A stretch of DNA of 50,156 nt from an archaeon (lineage in GTDB: Archaea; Thermoplasmatota; Thermoplasmata; JAJSAE01): assembly GCA_024281315.1 (NCBI GenBank), contig JAJSAE010000069.1, positions 1 through 50,156 on the forward strand, in the 5' to 3' direction. Of the stretch, positions 37,654-47,712 are shown piece after piece. Under the pieces are notes generated by a model. The model did not search any database, was not told the DNA's origin, and worked only from the letters and a program-made list of their open reading frames with translations. Each line of letters begins with the position of its first letter. The stretch's first letter is position 1. Both the position numbers and the translations under genes were made by a program.

Positions 37654-38382
37654 TCATTCCATCATTATTTCAAGAAAGCGCTCCAGATGCAGGGCAAGAG
37701 ACGGGTCATCGGTATATCCGCAGGCACTCAGGTCCGGTGCGGCCAGAAGGGCCACCTTTCCGTCGGCAACCACATCTGTTGCGATGAGACCTTTTCTTCT
37801 TACCACCTTTGTGTTCGGAGGAGTTTTAAGCATGGGGGCCGTTATAACCACCACTTCCACACCGCGTTTCAGAGCATTCGAGAGATTTTTCCTCAATTTT
37901 TTTCTTATTTGGCTTATAGCTGGCGTGGAGATTATAACTCTCACCTCGGCCATATCCATTACCTCTGCCAGTTTTTCCATGACACTGTCTTCTCCCATAA
38001 GAGTATAGACGAGCTGCGGCACACCCCTGAATTCCACGATGTCTCTGAGAAAGGCAATACGGTCGAATACGCTCTCTATCTCTCTGACAAAGTCTGCCGA
38101 GAGTTTTTCCGGGGGTTCCGCCGTATACATGATAGGTCTGCTCTCCGTACTCCTCACGAAACTTCTGTCTTTCAGCGACTCCAATACCTTGTAAGCGGAA
38201 GTTCTAGGTATCTTTGCGGTTCTGGCTATATTGTCAGCACTCCCCTTTTTAATGACAACCAGAGCAATATATGCTCTTGCCTCATAGGATGACAGCCCGA
38301 GTTTTTCCAGCCCGTTTATCAGCGAGAGGAACTCCTTCATCACATCCTTCCCTTCCATATCTGGAAAATTTTCCATATCCAT
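37654..38382 (-). CDS. TrmB-family transcriptional regulator
   Basis: LEKLGLSSYEARAYIALVVIKKGSADNIARTAKIPRTSAYKVLESLKDRSFV wHTH; divergent from 38456. Confidence 0.85.
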   Translation of the reverse strand: MDMENFPDMEGKDVMKEFLSLINGLEKLGLSSYEARAYIALVVIKKGSADNIARTAKIPRTSAYKVLESLKDRSFVRSTESRPIMYTAEPPEKLSADFVREIESVFDRIAFLRDIVEFRGVPQLVYTLMGEDSVMEKLAEVMDMAEVRVIISTPAISQIRKKLRKNLSNALKRGVEVVVITAPMLKTPPNTKVVRRKGLIATDVVADGKVALLAAPDLSACGYTDDPSLALHLERFLEIMME

Positions 38383-38455
38383 TCTATCACTTTGTCGCAG
38401 AAACGGCTACAAAACATTTAAGTCTTTCCCTTGGTATTCCCTCATAGGTGAAATT

Positions 38456-40120
38456 ATGTCGATGGTAATAAAACCAACGATACTCAAGAAGGGGCTACCA
38501 AAGGAGACAAAATCTCTCTGCCCCGAGTGTAAAAAGGTAATTCCTGCGCTCATGTACGAGGAGAACGGAAAGGTGATGTACAAGAAAACATGCCCGGAGC
38601 ACGGGGAGTTTGTGGATATATATTTCGGTGATGTGAAAGCATATCTCAGAATGGAGAAGTGGGCCGTTGACGGCGTGGGCGTGGAAGATCCAGTTGCCGA
38701 GATAGTGGACGGCTTTCCACCGGCTTGCGACGGCTGCCCCTCTCACTTCAGTCATACCTCCCTTGCTAACATAGACCTTACAAACAGATGTAATCTGACA
38801 TGCCCGATATGCTTTGCCAATGCGAATGCGGCCGGTTTTGTCTATGAACCGGACCTCGAAACACTGCGACGGATGATGGTAGACCTGAGGAGCGAAAGAC
38901 CGGTTCCCACCGTGGCGGTTCAGTTCGCCGGCGGAGAGCCCACGGTATATCCGCAATTTATGGAGGCAATAAGCCTTGCCAGAGAACTGGGATTTGCACA
39001 GATACAGGTGGCGACAAACGGCATAAGACTCGCTCACGACCCGAACTTTGCGCAGGAGATGGTGAATCACGGAATGCATACCATTTATCTCCAGTTCGAC
39101 GGTTTCAAGGAGCAGACATATATGACCGCCAGAAACAGGCCGCAATTTCTGAAAGAGAAGCTGTTAGCAATAGAGAACTGCAGGAATGTTAGGCCGAAAC
39201 CGCTCTCCGTTGTTCTGGTGCCGGTGGTGGTAAGAGGCGTGAATGACGACGAAATAGGAAATATTGTTAAATTTGCGCTTGATAACCTTGACACCATAAG
39301 ATCTGTCAATTTCCAGCCCGTCTCCTTTGCAGGCAGGATAAGCCAGAAAGAGAGGATTAACGGGAGATATACCACCGGCGACCTCATAAGGGACCTGAGC
39401 GAACAAACAGATTTCTTCAACGGGCCGGAGGACTTCTTCCCGATTCCGGCCGGTGCTATTCTCTCCGAGATGATTTCACAGATAACGAACGAGCCGAAAC
39501 TCGCCTTCACCACGCACCCAGCCTGCGGCTCTGCAGCCTACCTGTTCAGGGACAAGTCCACGGGAAAGATCATCTCCATATCCAGATTTCTGGATGCCGA
39601 CGGAGTTCTCGACGAGGCCTACAACCTTGTCATGAGCGGAGAACTGGAGAAGATGGGCAAGGTGAGGGGAGGGCTAAAGGCCTATAACCTGCTTAAGCGG
39701 CACATAGACAGGGAGAAGGTTCCCGAGGGTCTGGACATTCTGAGAACACTAAAGGACATATTCGTGCAGGGTAACAAGGCCGCCGTGGGCAAGCTGCAGT
39801 GGGAATCTCTTTTCATAGGCTCAATGCACTTTCAGGACCTATACAACTATGATATCGACAGGACAAAGAGATGCGTGATACATTACACTACACCAGACCA
39901 CAGAATCATACCCTTCTGCTCATATAACACGGGACCCGAGTACAGAACCGAGGTGGAGAAGAAGTTCGGCATAAGCAAGGAGGCTTGGCATAAGAATAAT
40001 CCAAACGGTCACATGATGGGCTTTGACCTCTATCCGGAAGGCGGGGAAATGCCCGCTAATATGAAGTTTCCTGAGAAGACAGAGGAGATATACAGAAAGC
40101 ACAGCATCCCTCTCGAGTAA
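38456..40120 (+). CDS. tes: Radical SAM protein, tetraether lipid synthase (Tes)-like
   Basis: N-terminal LCPECKKVIPALMYEENGKVMYKKTCPEHGEF, radical SAM CNLTCPICF, FAGGEPTVYP; adjacent to ferredoxin and GGR. Confidence 0.82.
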   Translation: MSMVIKPTILKKGLPKETKSLCPECKKVIPALMYEENGKVMYKKTCPEHGEFVDIYFGDVKAYLRMEKWAVDGVGVEDPVAEIVDGFPPACDGCPSHFSHTSLANIDLTNRCNLTCPICFANANAAGFVYEPDLETLRRMMVDLRSERPVPTVAVQFAGGEPTVYPQFMEAISLARELGFAQIQVATNGIRLAHDPNFAQEMVNHGMHTIYLQFDGFKEQTYMTARNRPQFLKEKLLAIENCRNVRPKPLSVVLVPVVVRGVNDDEIGNIVKFALDNLDTIRSVNFQPVSFAGRISQKERINGRYTTGDLIRDLSEQTDFFNGPEDFFPIPAGAILSEMISQITNEPKLAFTTHPACGSAAYLFRDKSTGKIISISRFLDADGVLDEAYNLVMSGELEKMGKVRGGLKAYNLLKRHIDREKVPEGLDILRTLKDIFVQGNKAAVGKLQWESLFIGSMHFQDLYNYDIDRTKRCVIHYTTPDHRIIPFCSYNTGPEYRTEVEKKFGISKEAWHKNNPNGHMMGFDLYPEGGEMPANMKFPEKTEEIYRKHSIPLE

Positions 40121-40159
40121 AACCTTTAAATCCAAACCCATTCCATTTACGGTGATAGA

Positions 40160-40333
40160 ATGATCAGGATAGATGTTTCGAAGTGTATGCACTGCGGGGC
40201 CTGTGTGGGCACATGCCCGGTAAACGCCATGTTCCTGAATGATGCCGCTCTTGAGGTCTATGACAATTGCATAGACTGCGGTCTCTGTGTGAAGGTGTGT
40301 CCCGTTGCGGCTCTGACAATGATTAAAAAATAG
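40160..40333 (+). CDS. 2x[4Fe-4S] ferredoxin, 57 aa (not in ORF track)
   Basis: MIRIDVSKCMHCGACVGTCPVNAMFLNDAALEVYDNCIDCGLCVKVCPVAALTMIKK; GGTGAT SD. Confidence 0.93.
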   Translation: MIRIDVSKCMHCGACVGTCPVNAMFLNDAALEVYDNCIDCGLCVKVCPVAALTMIKK

Positions 40334-40342
40334 GTGGTAAAA

Positions 40343-41533
40343 ATGGAGGAGTTTGATGTTGTTGTTGTAGGTGCGGGGCCTGCCGGGAGCATAACCGCCA
40401 AGTATGCGGCCATGGGCGGGGCAACCGTATTAATGCTGGAGAAGCGACAGGAAGTGGGCTCTCCGGTAAGATGCGGAGAGGGTATTGCGCGGAAATGGAT
40501 AGATGAGGTGGGCATTAGACTGGATAAAAGATGGATCGCTCACGAGGTAAAAGGCGCAAAGCTTGTTTCCCCCGACGGCACGGAGTTTCGCATAGACGAA
40601 GAGCACGCGGGCAGCGAGGTTGGGACCATAATTGAGAGAGACATCTTCGATAAGGCCCTTGCGGAGGATGCGGTTAAAGCTGGAGCCGAATTACGCCTCA
40701 AAAGCGCCGTGCGCAGCCTGACTTTCGAAGAATCCGGGAAAGTGAATGGAGTAAAGGTGGAGTCGTTGGAAGGGACCTATGAGGTAAAAGCAGGAGCAGT
40801 GGTAGGTGTCGATGGTTTCGAGTCACAGATTGGGCGCTGGGGAGGCATCAACACCAGCATCAAGCCCAATGATATAACCTCGGCGATTCAGTACAGGATG
40901 GTGGATATCGAACCGGACCCGGACTATGCCGAATTCTTCCTCGGAACCACATGGGCCCCAGGCGGATATGTCTGGATATTTCCCAAGAGCGAGACATCCG
41001 CAAATGTGGGTGTGGGGATCCTTCTCTCCAATGTGAATGAGCCGGGGGATGCCAGAAAATATCTTAATAAATTCATAGAAAACAGACCATATCTCAAGAA
41101 GGGAAAGGTGATAGAGATTGTGTCCGGAGGGGTTCCTGTTTCCGCACCTCTCGATGAAACCGTGAAAGACGGGCTTCTTCTTGTGGGAGATGCTGCGAGG
41201 CAGACCAATCCTCTGACTCGCGGCGGTATCGCCAACGGCTGTATTGCCGGAAAGATTGCCGGCGAGACCCTCTCGGAGGCTGTGAAAGAAGGTGATTTCT
41301 CCAGTTCGTTCCTGATGAGGTATGAAAACGGATGGAGGGAACGGCTTGAGGAGGAACTCTACCGGGATTGGATGGCCAAGGAGAAGCTGATAGGCCTGAA
41401 CGACGATACTCTGAACAAGATGATAAGCGTGCTCTCCGAATCTGACATAGACGAACTGTCAGTCTACAGGATACTGGAGGAAATAAGGAAGAGGTACCCG
41501 GAACTCGTCAGGGAAATAGAGGATCTTCTTTGA
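40343..41533 (+). CDS. Geranylgeranyl reductase family (digeranylgeranylglycerophospholipid reductase-like)
   Basis: VVVVGAGPAGSITAKYAAMGGATVLMLEKRQEVGSPVRCGEG, LLLVGDAARQTNPLTRGGIANGCIAG. Confidence 0.9.
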   Translation: MEEFDVVVVGAGPAGSITAKYAAMGGATVLMLEKRQEVGSPVRCGEGIARKWIDEVGIRLDKRWIAHEVKGAKLVSPDGTEFRIDEEHAGSEVGTIIERDIFDKALAEDAVKAGAELRLKSAVRSLTFEESGKVNGVKVESLEGTYEVKAGAVVGVDGFESQIGRWGGINTSIKPNDITSAIQYRMVDIEPDPDYAEFFLGTTWAPGGYVWIFPKSETSANVGVGILLSNVNEPGDARKYLNKFIENRPYLKKGKVIEIVSGGVPVSAPLDETVKDGLLLVGDAARQTNPLTRGGIANGCIAGKIAGETLSEAVKEGDFSSSFLMRYENGWRERLEEELYRDWMAKEKLIGLNDDTLNKMISVLSESDIDELSVYRILEEIRKRYPELVREIEDLL

Positions 41534-41592
41534 GAGGCAATAGAAACATTTATCAAATAGGAAATAATACGGCATGGAGAAAGGGGAATTTC

Positions 41593-43206
41593 ATGGAAGA
41601 CGCCGAAGAGAAACTCAGCAGCATGACGGTAGCCGAATTAAAAGAACTGGCCAGAGAGAAGGGGATATCTCTTAAGGGAATTAAGAAAAAAAGGGAGATA
41701 ACGGCCGCAATATTGGAATCCACCAGTTCCAGCGAACTGTTCAATCAACAGTCTGCAGCGGAAAGGATGACAGAGGACCTTGATGATGTGGAAGAGAGCA
41801 TCAACGAAATAATGGCCGACACTCAGGAAGCAATCGCTATCGTGGAGAGCGACCGGCTGGTGGACGAGGAGAAAATCTCCGAAAAACTCGAGGATGCGCG
41901 CAACAGTATGCTTGATTTCAATACCCTCCTTCAATACCTCGAAACCCTTCCCAAGACATTTGACAAGAAGGATTATGCCCTTGCTCTTTATCAGGTGATG
42001 GCGGCGGAGCGCATTTCGGAGCGGGTATTCTCAGGCTGGTATTCGTGGACGGTAGCATGGATTATAAGTGCGTCGGAGAAAATGATTGAAGAACTGGAGA
42101 GTACGGGTTACGATATGAAGGAACAGAGACATCTTATGAAGATTGCCAAAAGGGCCTTCGGAGATGGTTTGCAGGAGTCAATGAGAGAGAGTGCTTTGGC
42201 CCTTCAGAAGTCGGTCAGTGCGGCCTTTGAAGGTAGAATGTCGGATGTGGACGAGCGTTTGACTATGTTGGAAGGCGAAATTGCAAAGATAAGCGAAATC
42301 GGTGCAAATATCTCTGATGCGAGCCAGCTTCTCGTATCTGCCAGAAACATGCTTCTTAAATACGACCATCTGGGGGCCGAAAAAAGAATTTTTGAGGCGG
42401 AGAGCAGCATAGAGATGGCAAAAACAGAGCGCATACAGCAGATAAACGACTACTTTCCCCGGGTGGAATCTTTGATAGAGGATGGGAGAAGCCTCGGTGC
42501 GGATATGTCTGAAGCCGAGCATCTTCTGAAACTGGCACGGGAATCATTCTCAAGAGAGGATTATCTGATGACCAGCGAACTACTCGGCAAGGCCGAGGCC
42601 GGTGCGCTTGAGGGGCAGGAGGAGCAGATAAAGAAGGCAATGAACCTTCGCAGGACCCAGATTGCCAAGGCCACGGAGATAATAAACTACAACGAACCGT
42701 TTGTCAGGGAAGCAGTGGCATACGGGCTGGATATAGGACAATCCTCGGAATCTATCCGACAGGCAAAGACGGCACTTTCGAGAGATGATTATGTGGAGGG
42801 ACTGAGGCTGGCCAACGAGCTGAAAAGATTTGTAGCAGGACTGAAACCCGAAATAATGGAGATTAGAGCTAGAAGGGGCATAACGGTCCCTGAAAAAGGC
42901 ATTTGCAGCAAATGCGGCTCGGACAAGCTCGCTTTTTCCGACAATGGAACCGGCGTTTGCGAGGCCTGTGGATATGGTTTTATATGGCTTCGCCTTCAAC
43001 CGATCGCTCGTGCTCCGGCACCACCGCAGTCAGCACCTTCTTCGAGCACAGTTCCTGCAGGAAATACGGCCATGAATACCTGCCCACAGTGCGGCACCAC
43101 ACTGAATTTTGTGGAAGGCGTCGGTATGGTTTGCCCTAACTGCGGCTTCACCCGAGCGGTAACCGTAAAAAAGAAAGCGGCAAAGAAGAGAAGCATTTTC
43201 CACTGA
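41593..43206 (+). CDS. SAP-like N-terminus, long helical region and C-terminal zinc ribbons; unknown function
   Basis: MTVAELKELAREKGISLKGIKKKREITAAIL (SAP-like); CSKCG..CEACG and CPQCG..CPNCG; start at ATG 41593 preferred over 41530. Confidence 0.7.
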   Translation: MEDAEEKLSSMTVAELKELAREKGISLKGIKKKREITAAILESTSSSELFNQQSAAERMTEDLDDVEESINEIMADTQEAIAIVESDRLVDEEKISEKLEDARNSMLDFNTLLQYLETLPKTFDKKDYALALYQVMAAERISERVFSGWYSWTVAWIISASEKMIEELESTGYDMKEQRHLMKIAKRAFGDGLQESMRESALALQKSVSAAFEGRMSDVDERLTMLEGEIAKISEIGANISDASQLLVSARNMLLKYDHLGAEKRIFEAESSIEMAKTERIQQINDYFPRVESLIEDGRSLGADMSEAEHLLKLARESFSREDYLMTSELLGKAEAGALEGQEEQIKKAMNLRRTQIAKATEIINYNEPFVREAVAYGLDIGQSSESIRQAKTALSRDDYVEGLRLANELKRFVAGLKPEIMEIRARRGITVPEKGICSKCGSDKLAFSDNGTGVCEACGYGFIWLRLQPIARAPAPPQSAPSSSTVPAGNTAMNTCPQCGTTLNFVEGVGMVCPNCGFTRAVTVKKKAAKKRSIFH

Positions 43207-43245
43207 TTCCAAAAGCCTTTTTTAGAGCGGCACATATCACCCTCT

Positions 43246-44466
43246 ATGAAAGTCTATCTTAGAGAGTTCCGCAATTTTGAGGATCTGATTGCATGCTTTC
43301 GCGAGATTGGCCCCGACCCTGTGGGGGAGGAACTGATGAGGGAGAAGGCCGGGAAATACAGTTTTTTCATCAGAGATGTCCGTTCCCCTGTGGCAAACAT
43401 CATGAAGCAGGAAATGCTGGCCTCGGGAGGGGATGCCGTGGTTTCAAGAGGTGCTGTTGTCTGCTCTGAAGATAACGCTCCTGTCCTTCTGATGGGAAGT
43501 ATAAAGGAGCTCAGGAGAGGGGCAAAGCGATTTAAGAGGCAGTACTTCGGTCTTGGGCCGTTGGGGGTGGAAATGGAGGTGATGCTGGATAACATCTCGA
43601 AGAGGCAGACACCAATGGAATGGAAATGGAATAGACATTACAGGCTTGATTTTGATAGGCCGCTCATCATGGGCATACTGAATGTAACACCAGATTCTTT
43701 CTCGGACGGGGGGAGATTTCTTGATGCGGCTACTGCCGTAAAGCGTGCGGAAAGAATGATTGAAGAGGGGGCAAATATAATTGATGTCGGCGGCGAGTCT
43801 ACGCGCCCGTTCTCGGAGCCCGTAGGTGCGTCGGAAGAAATTGAGAGGGTCATTCCAGTAATAAAGGAAATTAGCGGAATTTCGGATGTTCCGATTTCTA
43901 TAGACACCTCGAAGCCGGAGGTGGCCGAAAAGGCCCTTGATGCCGGTGCATCCATGATAAATGATGTTTACGCGGCGAAAGGAGAAGGAATGACCGAACT
44001 GATTGCGGATACGGGCACCCCCATAATTTTGATGCACATGCTCGGAGAACCAAAGACCATGCAGGAAAACATAAACTACACCGATGTGATGGACGATATA
44101 GCGGACTTTTTCAGGGAACGGATCTCTCATATGCAAGAAAAGGGTGTGAACAGGAATAGAATAATAATCGACCCGGGAATTGGCTTCGGAAAGACTGCAC
44201 GGAATAACCTTGAAATTCTTGGCCGCCTCGGAGAAATGAGGATATTCGGCCTCCCCATTATGGCTGGTCCGTCAAGAAAGAGTTTTATCGGGGCTGTCAC
44301 AGGTAGAGAAGTGGACGACAGGCTGTATGGCAGCCTCTCTGCCGCTATTGTGTCGATGTTAAACGGGGCGAATATTTTGAGAGTACACGATGTAAGCGAG
44401 ACAAGGGATGCCCTTCTCATGGCGGAGGCCCTGCTGAAAAAGAGGATGCCGCAGAGTAATCTTTAA
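43246..44466 (+). CDS. folP: Dihydropteroate synthase with N-terminal extension
   Basis: MGILNVTPDSFSDGGRF, DVGGESTRP, IDPGIGFGKTARNN, AGPSRKSFIG. Confidence 0.9.
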   Translation: MKVYLREFRNFEDLIACFREIGPDPVGEELMREKAGKYSFFIRDVRSPVANIMKQEMLASGGDAVVSRGAVVCSEDNAPVLLMGSIKELRRGAKRFKRQYFGLGPLGVEMEVMLDNISKRQTPMEWKWNRHYRLDFDRPLIMGILNVTPDSFSDGGRFLDAATAVKRAERMIEEGANIIDVGGESTRPFSEPVGASEEIERVIPVIKEISGISDVPISIDTSKPEVAEKALDAGASMINDVYAAKGEGMTELIADTGTPIILMHMLGEPKTMQENINYTDVMDDIADFFRERISHMQEKGVNRNRIIIDPGIGFGKTARNNLEILGRLGEMRIFGLPIMAGPSRKSFIGAVTGREVDDRLYGSLSAAIVSMLNGANILRVHDVSETRDALLMAEALLKKRMPQSNL

Positions 44467-44497
44467 TATGGTGGGGCCATGAGCAGACGGCGATATA

Positions 44498-45466
44498 ATG
44501 AACAAAAAAGATGTCTATGAGAATGTGGCCACCGTACCGGTAGAGGATATGAAACTGGAGAAAGATATGACGGTTGCCGAACTGGTGGATGAGATGTACC
44601 GTTCTGGAGGATTTACCGCAAAAAAGGTAGGCATCGCCGCCGACATTCTACGGAGGATGTTTATGGACAAGGAGAGCGTTAATTTCCTATCGTTTCCCGC
44701 TTGTATAATATCCACCGGAACCCGAGGGATAATAAAGGAGATGGTGAAGAGAAGAATGGTGGATGTCATCATAACGACATGCGGCACACTTGACCACGAC
44801 CTCGCAAGGATATGGAAAGACTATTATCACGGCGATTTCCTCATGGACGATGTGGAACTGTACCATCACGGTGTGAACCGACTCGGAAATATCCTTGTGC
44901 CCAATGAGAGCTACGGCCTCATTCTGGAAGAGAAGCTTATCCCCATTATCAACGAGGTATACAAAACGGGCAGACATGTGTTTTCCACCAGCCAGATAAT
45001 AAAAGAGGTCGGCCTCCGCCTTAACGACAAGGACTCCATAATCTATTGGGCCGCAAGGAACGAGATACCAGTCTATGTTCCCGGCATAACCGACGGTGCA
45101 TTTGGATCCCAGCTCTGGATGTACAGACAGGATCATAAGGACTTCATGATAGACCTTCTCAGGGATGAGCAGGAACTGGCAGACATAGTCTTCCCGGCAA
45201 AGAAGAGCGGCGCCCTTATGATAGGCGGCGGAATCTCCAAGCATCATACCATCTGGTGGAACCAGTTCAGGGACGGCCTCGATTATGCGGTCTATCTGAC
45301 CACTGCAGAGGAGTACGATGGGAGCCTTTCCGGTGCCAGAGTACGGGAGGCTGTTTCATGGGGTAAGGTGAGAGAGAACGCCCGTTATGTAACGGTGGAA
45401 GGCGATGCGACTGTCACGCTCCCTCTTTTAATGAACGCCGTGCTGGGAAGCCTGAAAAGGGAATGA
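44498..45466 (+). CDS. dys: Deoxyhypusine synthase
   Basis: STGTRGIIKEMVKRRMVDVIITTCGTLDHDLAR and GGGISKHHTIWWNQFRDGLDYAVYLTTAEEYDGSLSGARVREAVSWGKV. Confidence 0.92.
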   Translation: MNKKDVYENVATVPVEDMKLEKDMTVAELVDEMYRSGGFTAKKVGIAADILRRMFMDKESVNFLSFPACIISTGTRGIIKEMVKRRMVDVIITTCGTLDHDLARIWKDYYHGDFLMDDVELYHHGVNRLGNILVPNESYGLILEEKLIPIINEVYKTGRHVFSTSQIIKEVGLRLNDKDSIIYWAARNEIPVYVPGITDGAFGSQLWMYRQDHKDFMIDLLRDEQELADIVFPAKKSGALMIGGGISKHHTIWWNQFRDGLDYAVYLTTAEEYDGSLSGARVREAVSWGKVRENARYVTVEGDATVTLPLLMNAVLGSLKRE

Positions 45467-45493
45467 ATAAAAAAAGAAAAGGTTTCTTGGGGT

Positions 45494-46279
45494 TTATAAC
45501 TGGCTACCCGGTCTGGGTGCGCCGCACTTGGGACATGTGTGCATGTATGGCGGTATCTGTGTCCCGCAATTGGGACAGATAACGGTTCCGTCCATTCCTA
45601 TTGCCTGTGGTGCCGTACGCTGTTGCTGGGCAGACACTGGCTGTGGCGGCGCCTGATACTGTTGCTGGGGCTGTTGATATGCGGAGGGCGGGTTATACTG
45701 CGGCTGAGGGGTAGGTTGCGGCTGTCCGTATGGTGGTTGTTGTGCCGGCTGCTGATAGCCCTGCTGTGGTGCTGTCTGCTGCGGCTGTTGATAGCCGGGC
45801 TGTTGTTGTCCGTAGTTGTATTGTGCCGGAGGGGCCTGACCAGGGGCAGCGTATTGCGGGGCAGTTGTAGCTTCGTCCATCTTGGTCTTCGATATGAAGA
45901 GCAGAATGCCGGGGATGAGCCCGAACACTATGCCCAGAATCATCCACAGTGTGATGTCGCTCTTTGCCTGTGCAACCCTGTTCTGGTCTATTGCGTTTAT
46001 TATCTTTCGCTGGATGTTAAGAGCTATAAAGACCAGTATAAAGGCCCCTGCAAGGTCATATATAACTCCAAACCATGTCCAAACCCCAACACCCCATGCA
46101 GCCCATGTCAGGGCCCACAGAAGATTCCCGAGTCCGACAAGTAGCATAAGAATTGCAAAAATGGCAGATATCAGTTTCGCATAGTATGCCATCTCCCTTG
46201 CTTCTTTCAACGGTCCCGAAAGCCATGGAGGGGCAGTCCCTCCGCCTGTGAGTTCTTCGATTATGTCGGTCATGTTCAA
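45494..46279 (-). CDS. Membrane protein with Pro/Gln-rich linker and C-terminal zinc ribbon
   Basis: Hydrophobic segments followed by QQPGYQQPQQTAPQQGYQQPAQQPPYGQPQP and CPNCGTQIPPYMHTCPKCG. Confidence 0.8.
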   Translation of the reverse strand: MNMTDIIEELTGGGTAPPWLSGPLKEAREMAYYAKLISAIFAILMLLVGLGNLLWALTWAAWGVGVWTWFGVIYDLAGAFILVFIALNIQRKIINAIDQNRVAQAKSDITLWMILGIVFGLIPGILLFISKTKMDEATTAPQYAAPGQAPPAQYNYGQQQPGYQQPQQTAPQQGYQQPAQQPPYGQPQPTPQPQYNPPSAYQQPQQQYQAPPQPVSAQQQRTAPQAIGMDGTVICPNCGTQIPPYMHTCPKCGAPRPGSQL

Positions 46280-46404
46280 TCCTCCGATTGTTGTATTCTG
46301 TAAGGGTATAGGTTCTTTCCTATTTATCCTTATCGTAAATCGCTCTGAAGCACCGGGGATGGTTTAAAGAATTATTTCACAAAACATGAAGTAATGGCCA
46401 AGAC

Positions 46405-46414
46405 TTTATATAAG
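46405..46414 (+). promoter_or_regulatory. Possible TATA box of wHTH-KaiC-like operon
   Basis: tttatataag about 65 nt upstream of ATG 46477. Confidence 0.45.
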
Positions 46415-46476
46415 AGGATGTTCATTCCATATTCTGCGGCATTGGTTTACGCTAAATCAAGTAATCAGGGATTGAC

Positions 46477-47037
46477 ATGAGCAGAGAGAGAGAAATGTGT
46501 GCCCTTCTGGGGAATCAGACGGTTGCGGACATTCTTCGCTTTATTGCGAGAAAAGATGCGGTGACGGCCAGCGAGGTAGCCCACAGCCTGCAAATACATG
46601 TGGCCACTGCGGTAAAGTATCTCTCCGCCCTCTACGACTTGAATGTTTTGAATAGAGAAATACGGAAGACGGGACGGCGTCCCGCCTATGCCTACCATTT
46701 AGAGTCGGATATTATAAGAATAGAGTTCAGATTTTCCGACGCTAGCGGGGAGAGCGGATGGCCCTCTCTTTATTCTCTGTTTGAAACGGTGAGACAGTTG
46801 TACGGTTCGAAACTGCCGGAAGAAACTCCTCTTCTGGAATGCCTCGATTTAGGCAGAGAAAAGGGCTTTCTGAGGTTTGGAGAAGACGGTTGCGGAGATG
46901 ACGAACTGGAACGGGCCGAATCCTATCTAGTGGATTTCGCCCGGAGAAATTTCGGAACACGAACAGCGGAGTTAATCGTTAGAAAGGTGAGAAAAAATCA
47001 TACGAAAAGAGAAAAAGGTGAAATATATGAGAGTTAA
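46477..47037 (+). CDS. wHTH (ArsR-like) transcriptional regulator
   Basis: LLGNQTVADILRFIARKDAVTASEVAHSLQIHVATAVKYLSALYDLNVLNREIRKTGRRPAYAYHL. Confidence 0.8.
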   Translation: MSREREMCALLGNQTVADILRFIARKDAVTASEVAHSLQIHVATAVKYLSALYDLNVLNREIRKTGRRPAYAYHLESDIIRIEFRFSDASGESGWPSLYSLFETVRQLYGSKLPEETPLLECLDLGREKGFLRFGEDGCGDDELERAESYLVDFARRNFGTRTAELIVRKVRKNHTKREKGEIYES

Positions 47038-47701
47038 AACAGGAATTCCGGGGCTTGACGGAATGATAGAAGGGGGCTTCACCCCTCACTCGGTAAATCT
47101 GATAAGTGGCCCTCCCGGCAGCGGTAAAAGCCTTTTCGGCATCCATTATGTCTCACAGGGGGCGGATGCCGGAGAAACAGGGATGTACATCACTCTGGAG
47201 GAGGAAGCATCGAGTATATCCTCTGCAGCCTCAAGATACAGTATGAATGTGGAGAGAAAGGGGATATCTCTTGTGGACTTCGGAGATATCAGGCAGGAAG
47301 AAACAGTCAGCTTCGGGGCGCTCAGGGAGTACCTTGAAGGACGCCTCGAGAACATGCCTATCAAGCGTCTTGTAATAGATTCCATCTCCTCGATAAGCGT
47401 CCAATACGAGGATGCGAATGCCCTTCGGAGGGATCTGTTCGCCTTCTGCCGTTTTCTCAGGAAGAGCGGCCTGACTTCCCTTCTTGTGGCTGAGAGTGAC
47501 GGGGGCATCGGAAAGGACCTAAGGGTGGAGAATTTCGTGACCGATTCTCTGGTATTTTTGGGCTATGAAAATCACAAGGGAGAGTACAGGAGAACGGTTC
47601 TGGTCCAGAAGATGAGATTGACGAAGCACGACCCCTATAAACATCCATTCCTGATAACCTCACGCGGAGTGGAGATATATCCGGAGGAGACACTGTTCTG
47701 A
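47027..47701 (+). CDS. KaiC-like RecA-fold ATPase (single domain)
   Basis: GIPGLDGMIEGGFTPHSVNLISGPPGSGKSLFGIHYV Walker A; RLVIDSISSISV Walker B-like; ATG 47027 with GGTGA SD, overlaps upstream gene by 11 nt. Confidence 0.88.
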   Translation: MRVKTGIPGLDGMIEGGFTPHSVNLISGPPGSGKSLFGIHYVSQGADAGETGMYITLEEEASSISSAASRYSMNVERKGISLVDFGDIRQEETVSFGALREYLEGRLENMPIKRLVIDSISSISVQYEDANALRRDLFAFCRFLRKSGLTSLLVAESDGGIGKDLRVENFVTDSLVFLGYENHKGEYRRTVLVQKMRLTKHDPYKHPFLITSRGVEIYPEETLF

Positions 47702-47712
47702 GAGGCAAAAGA

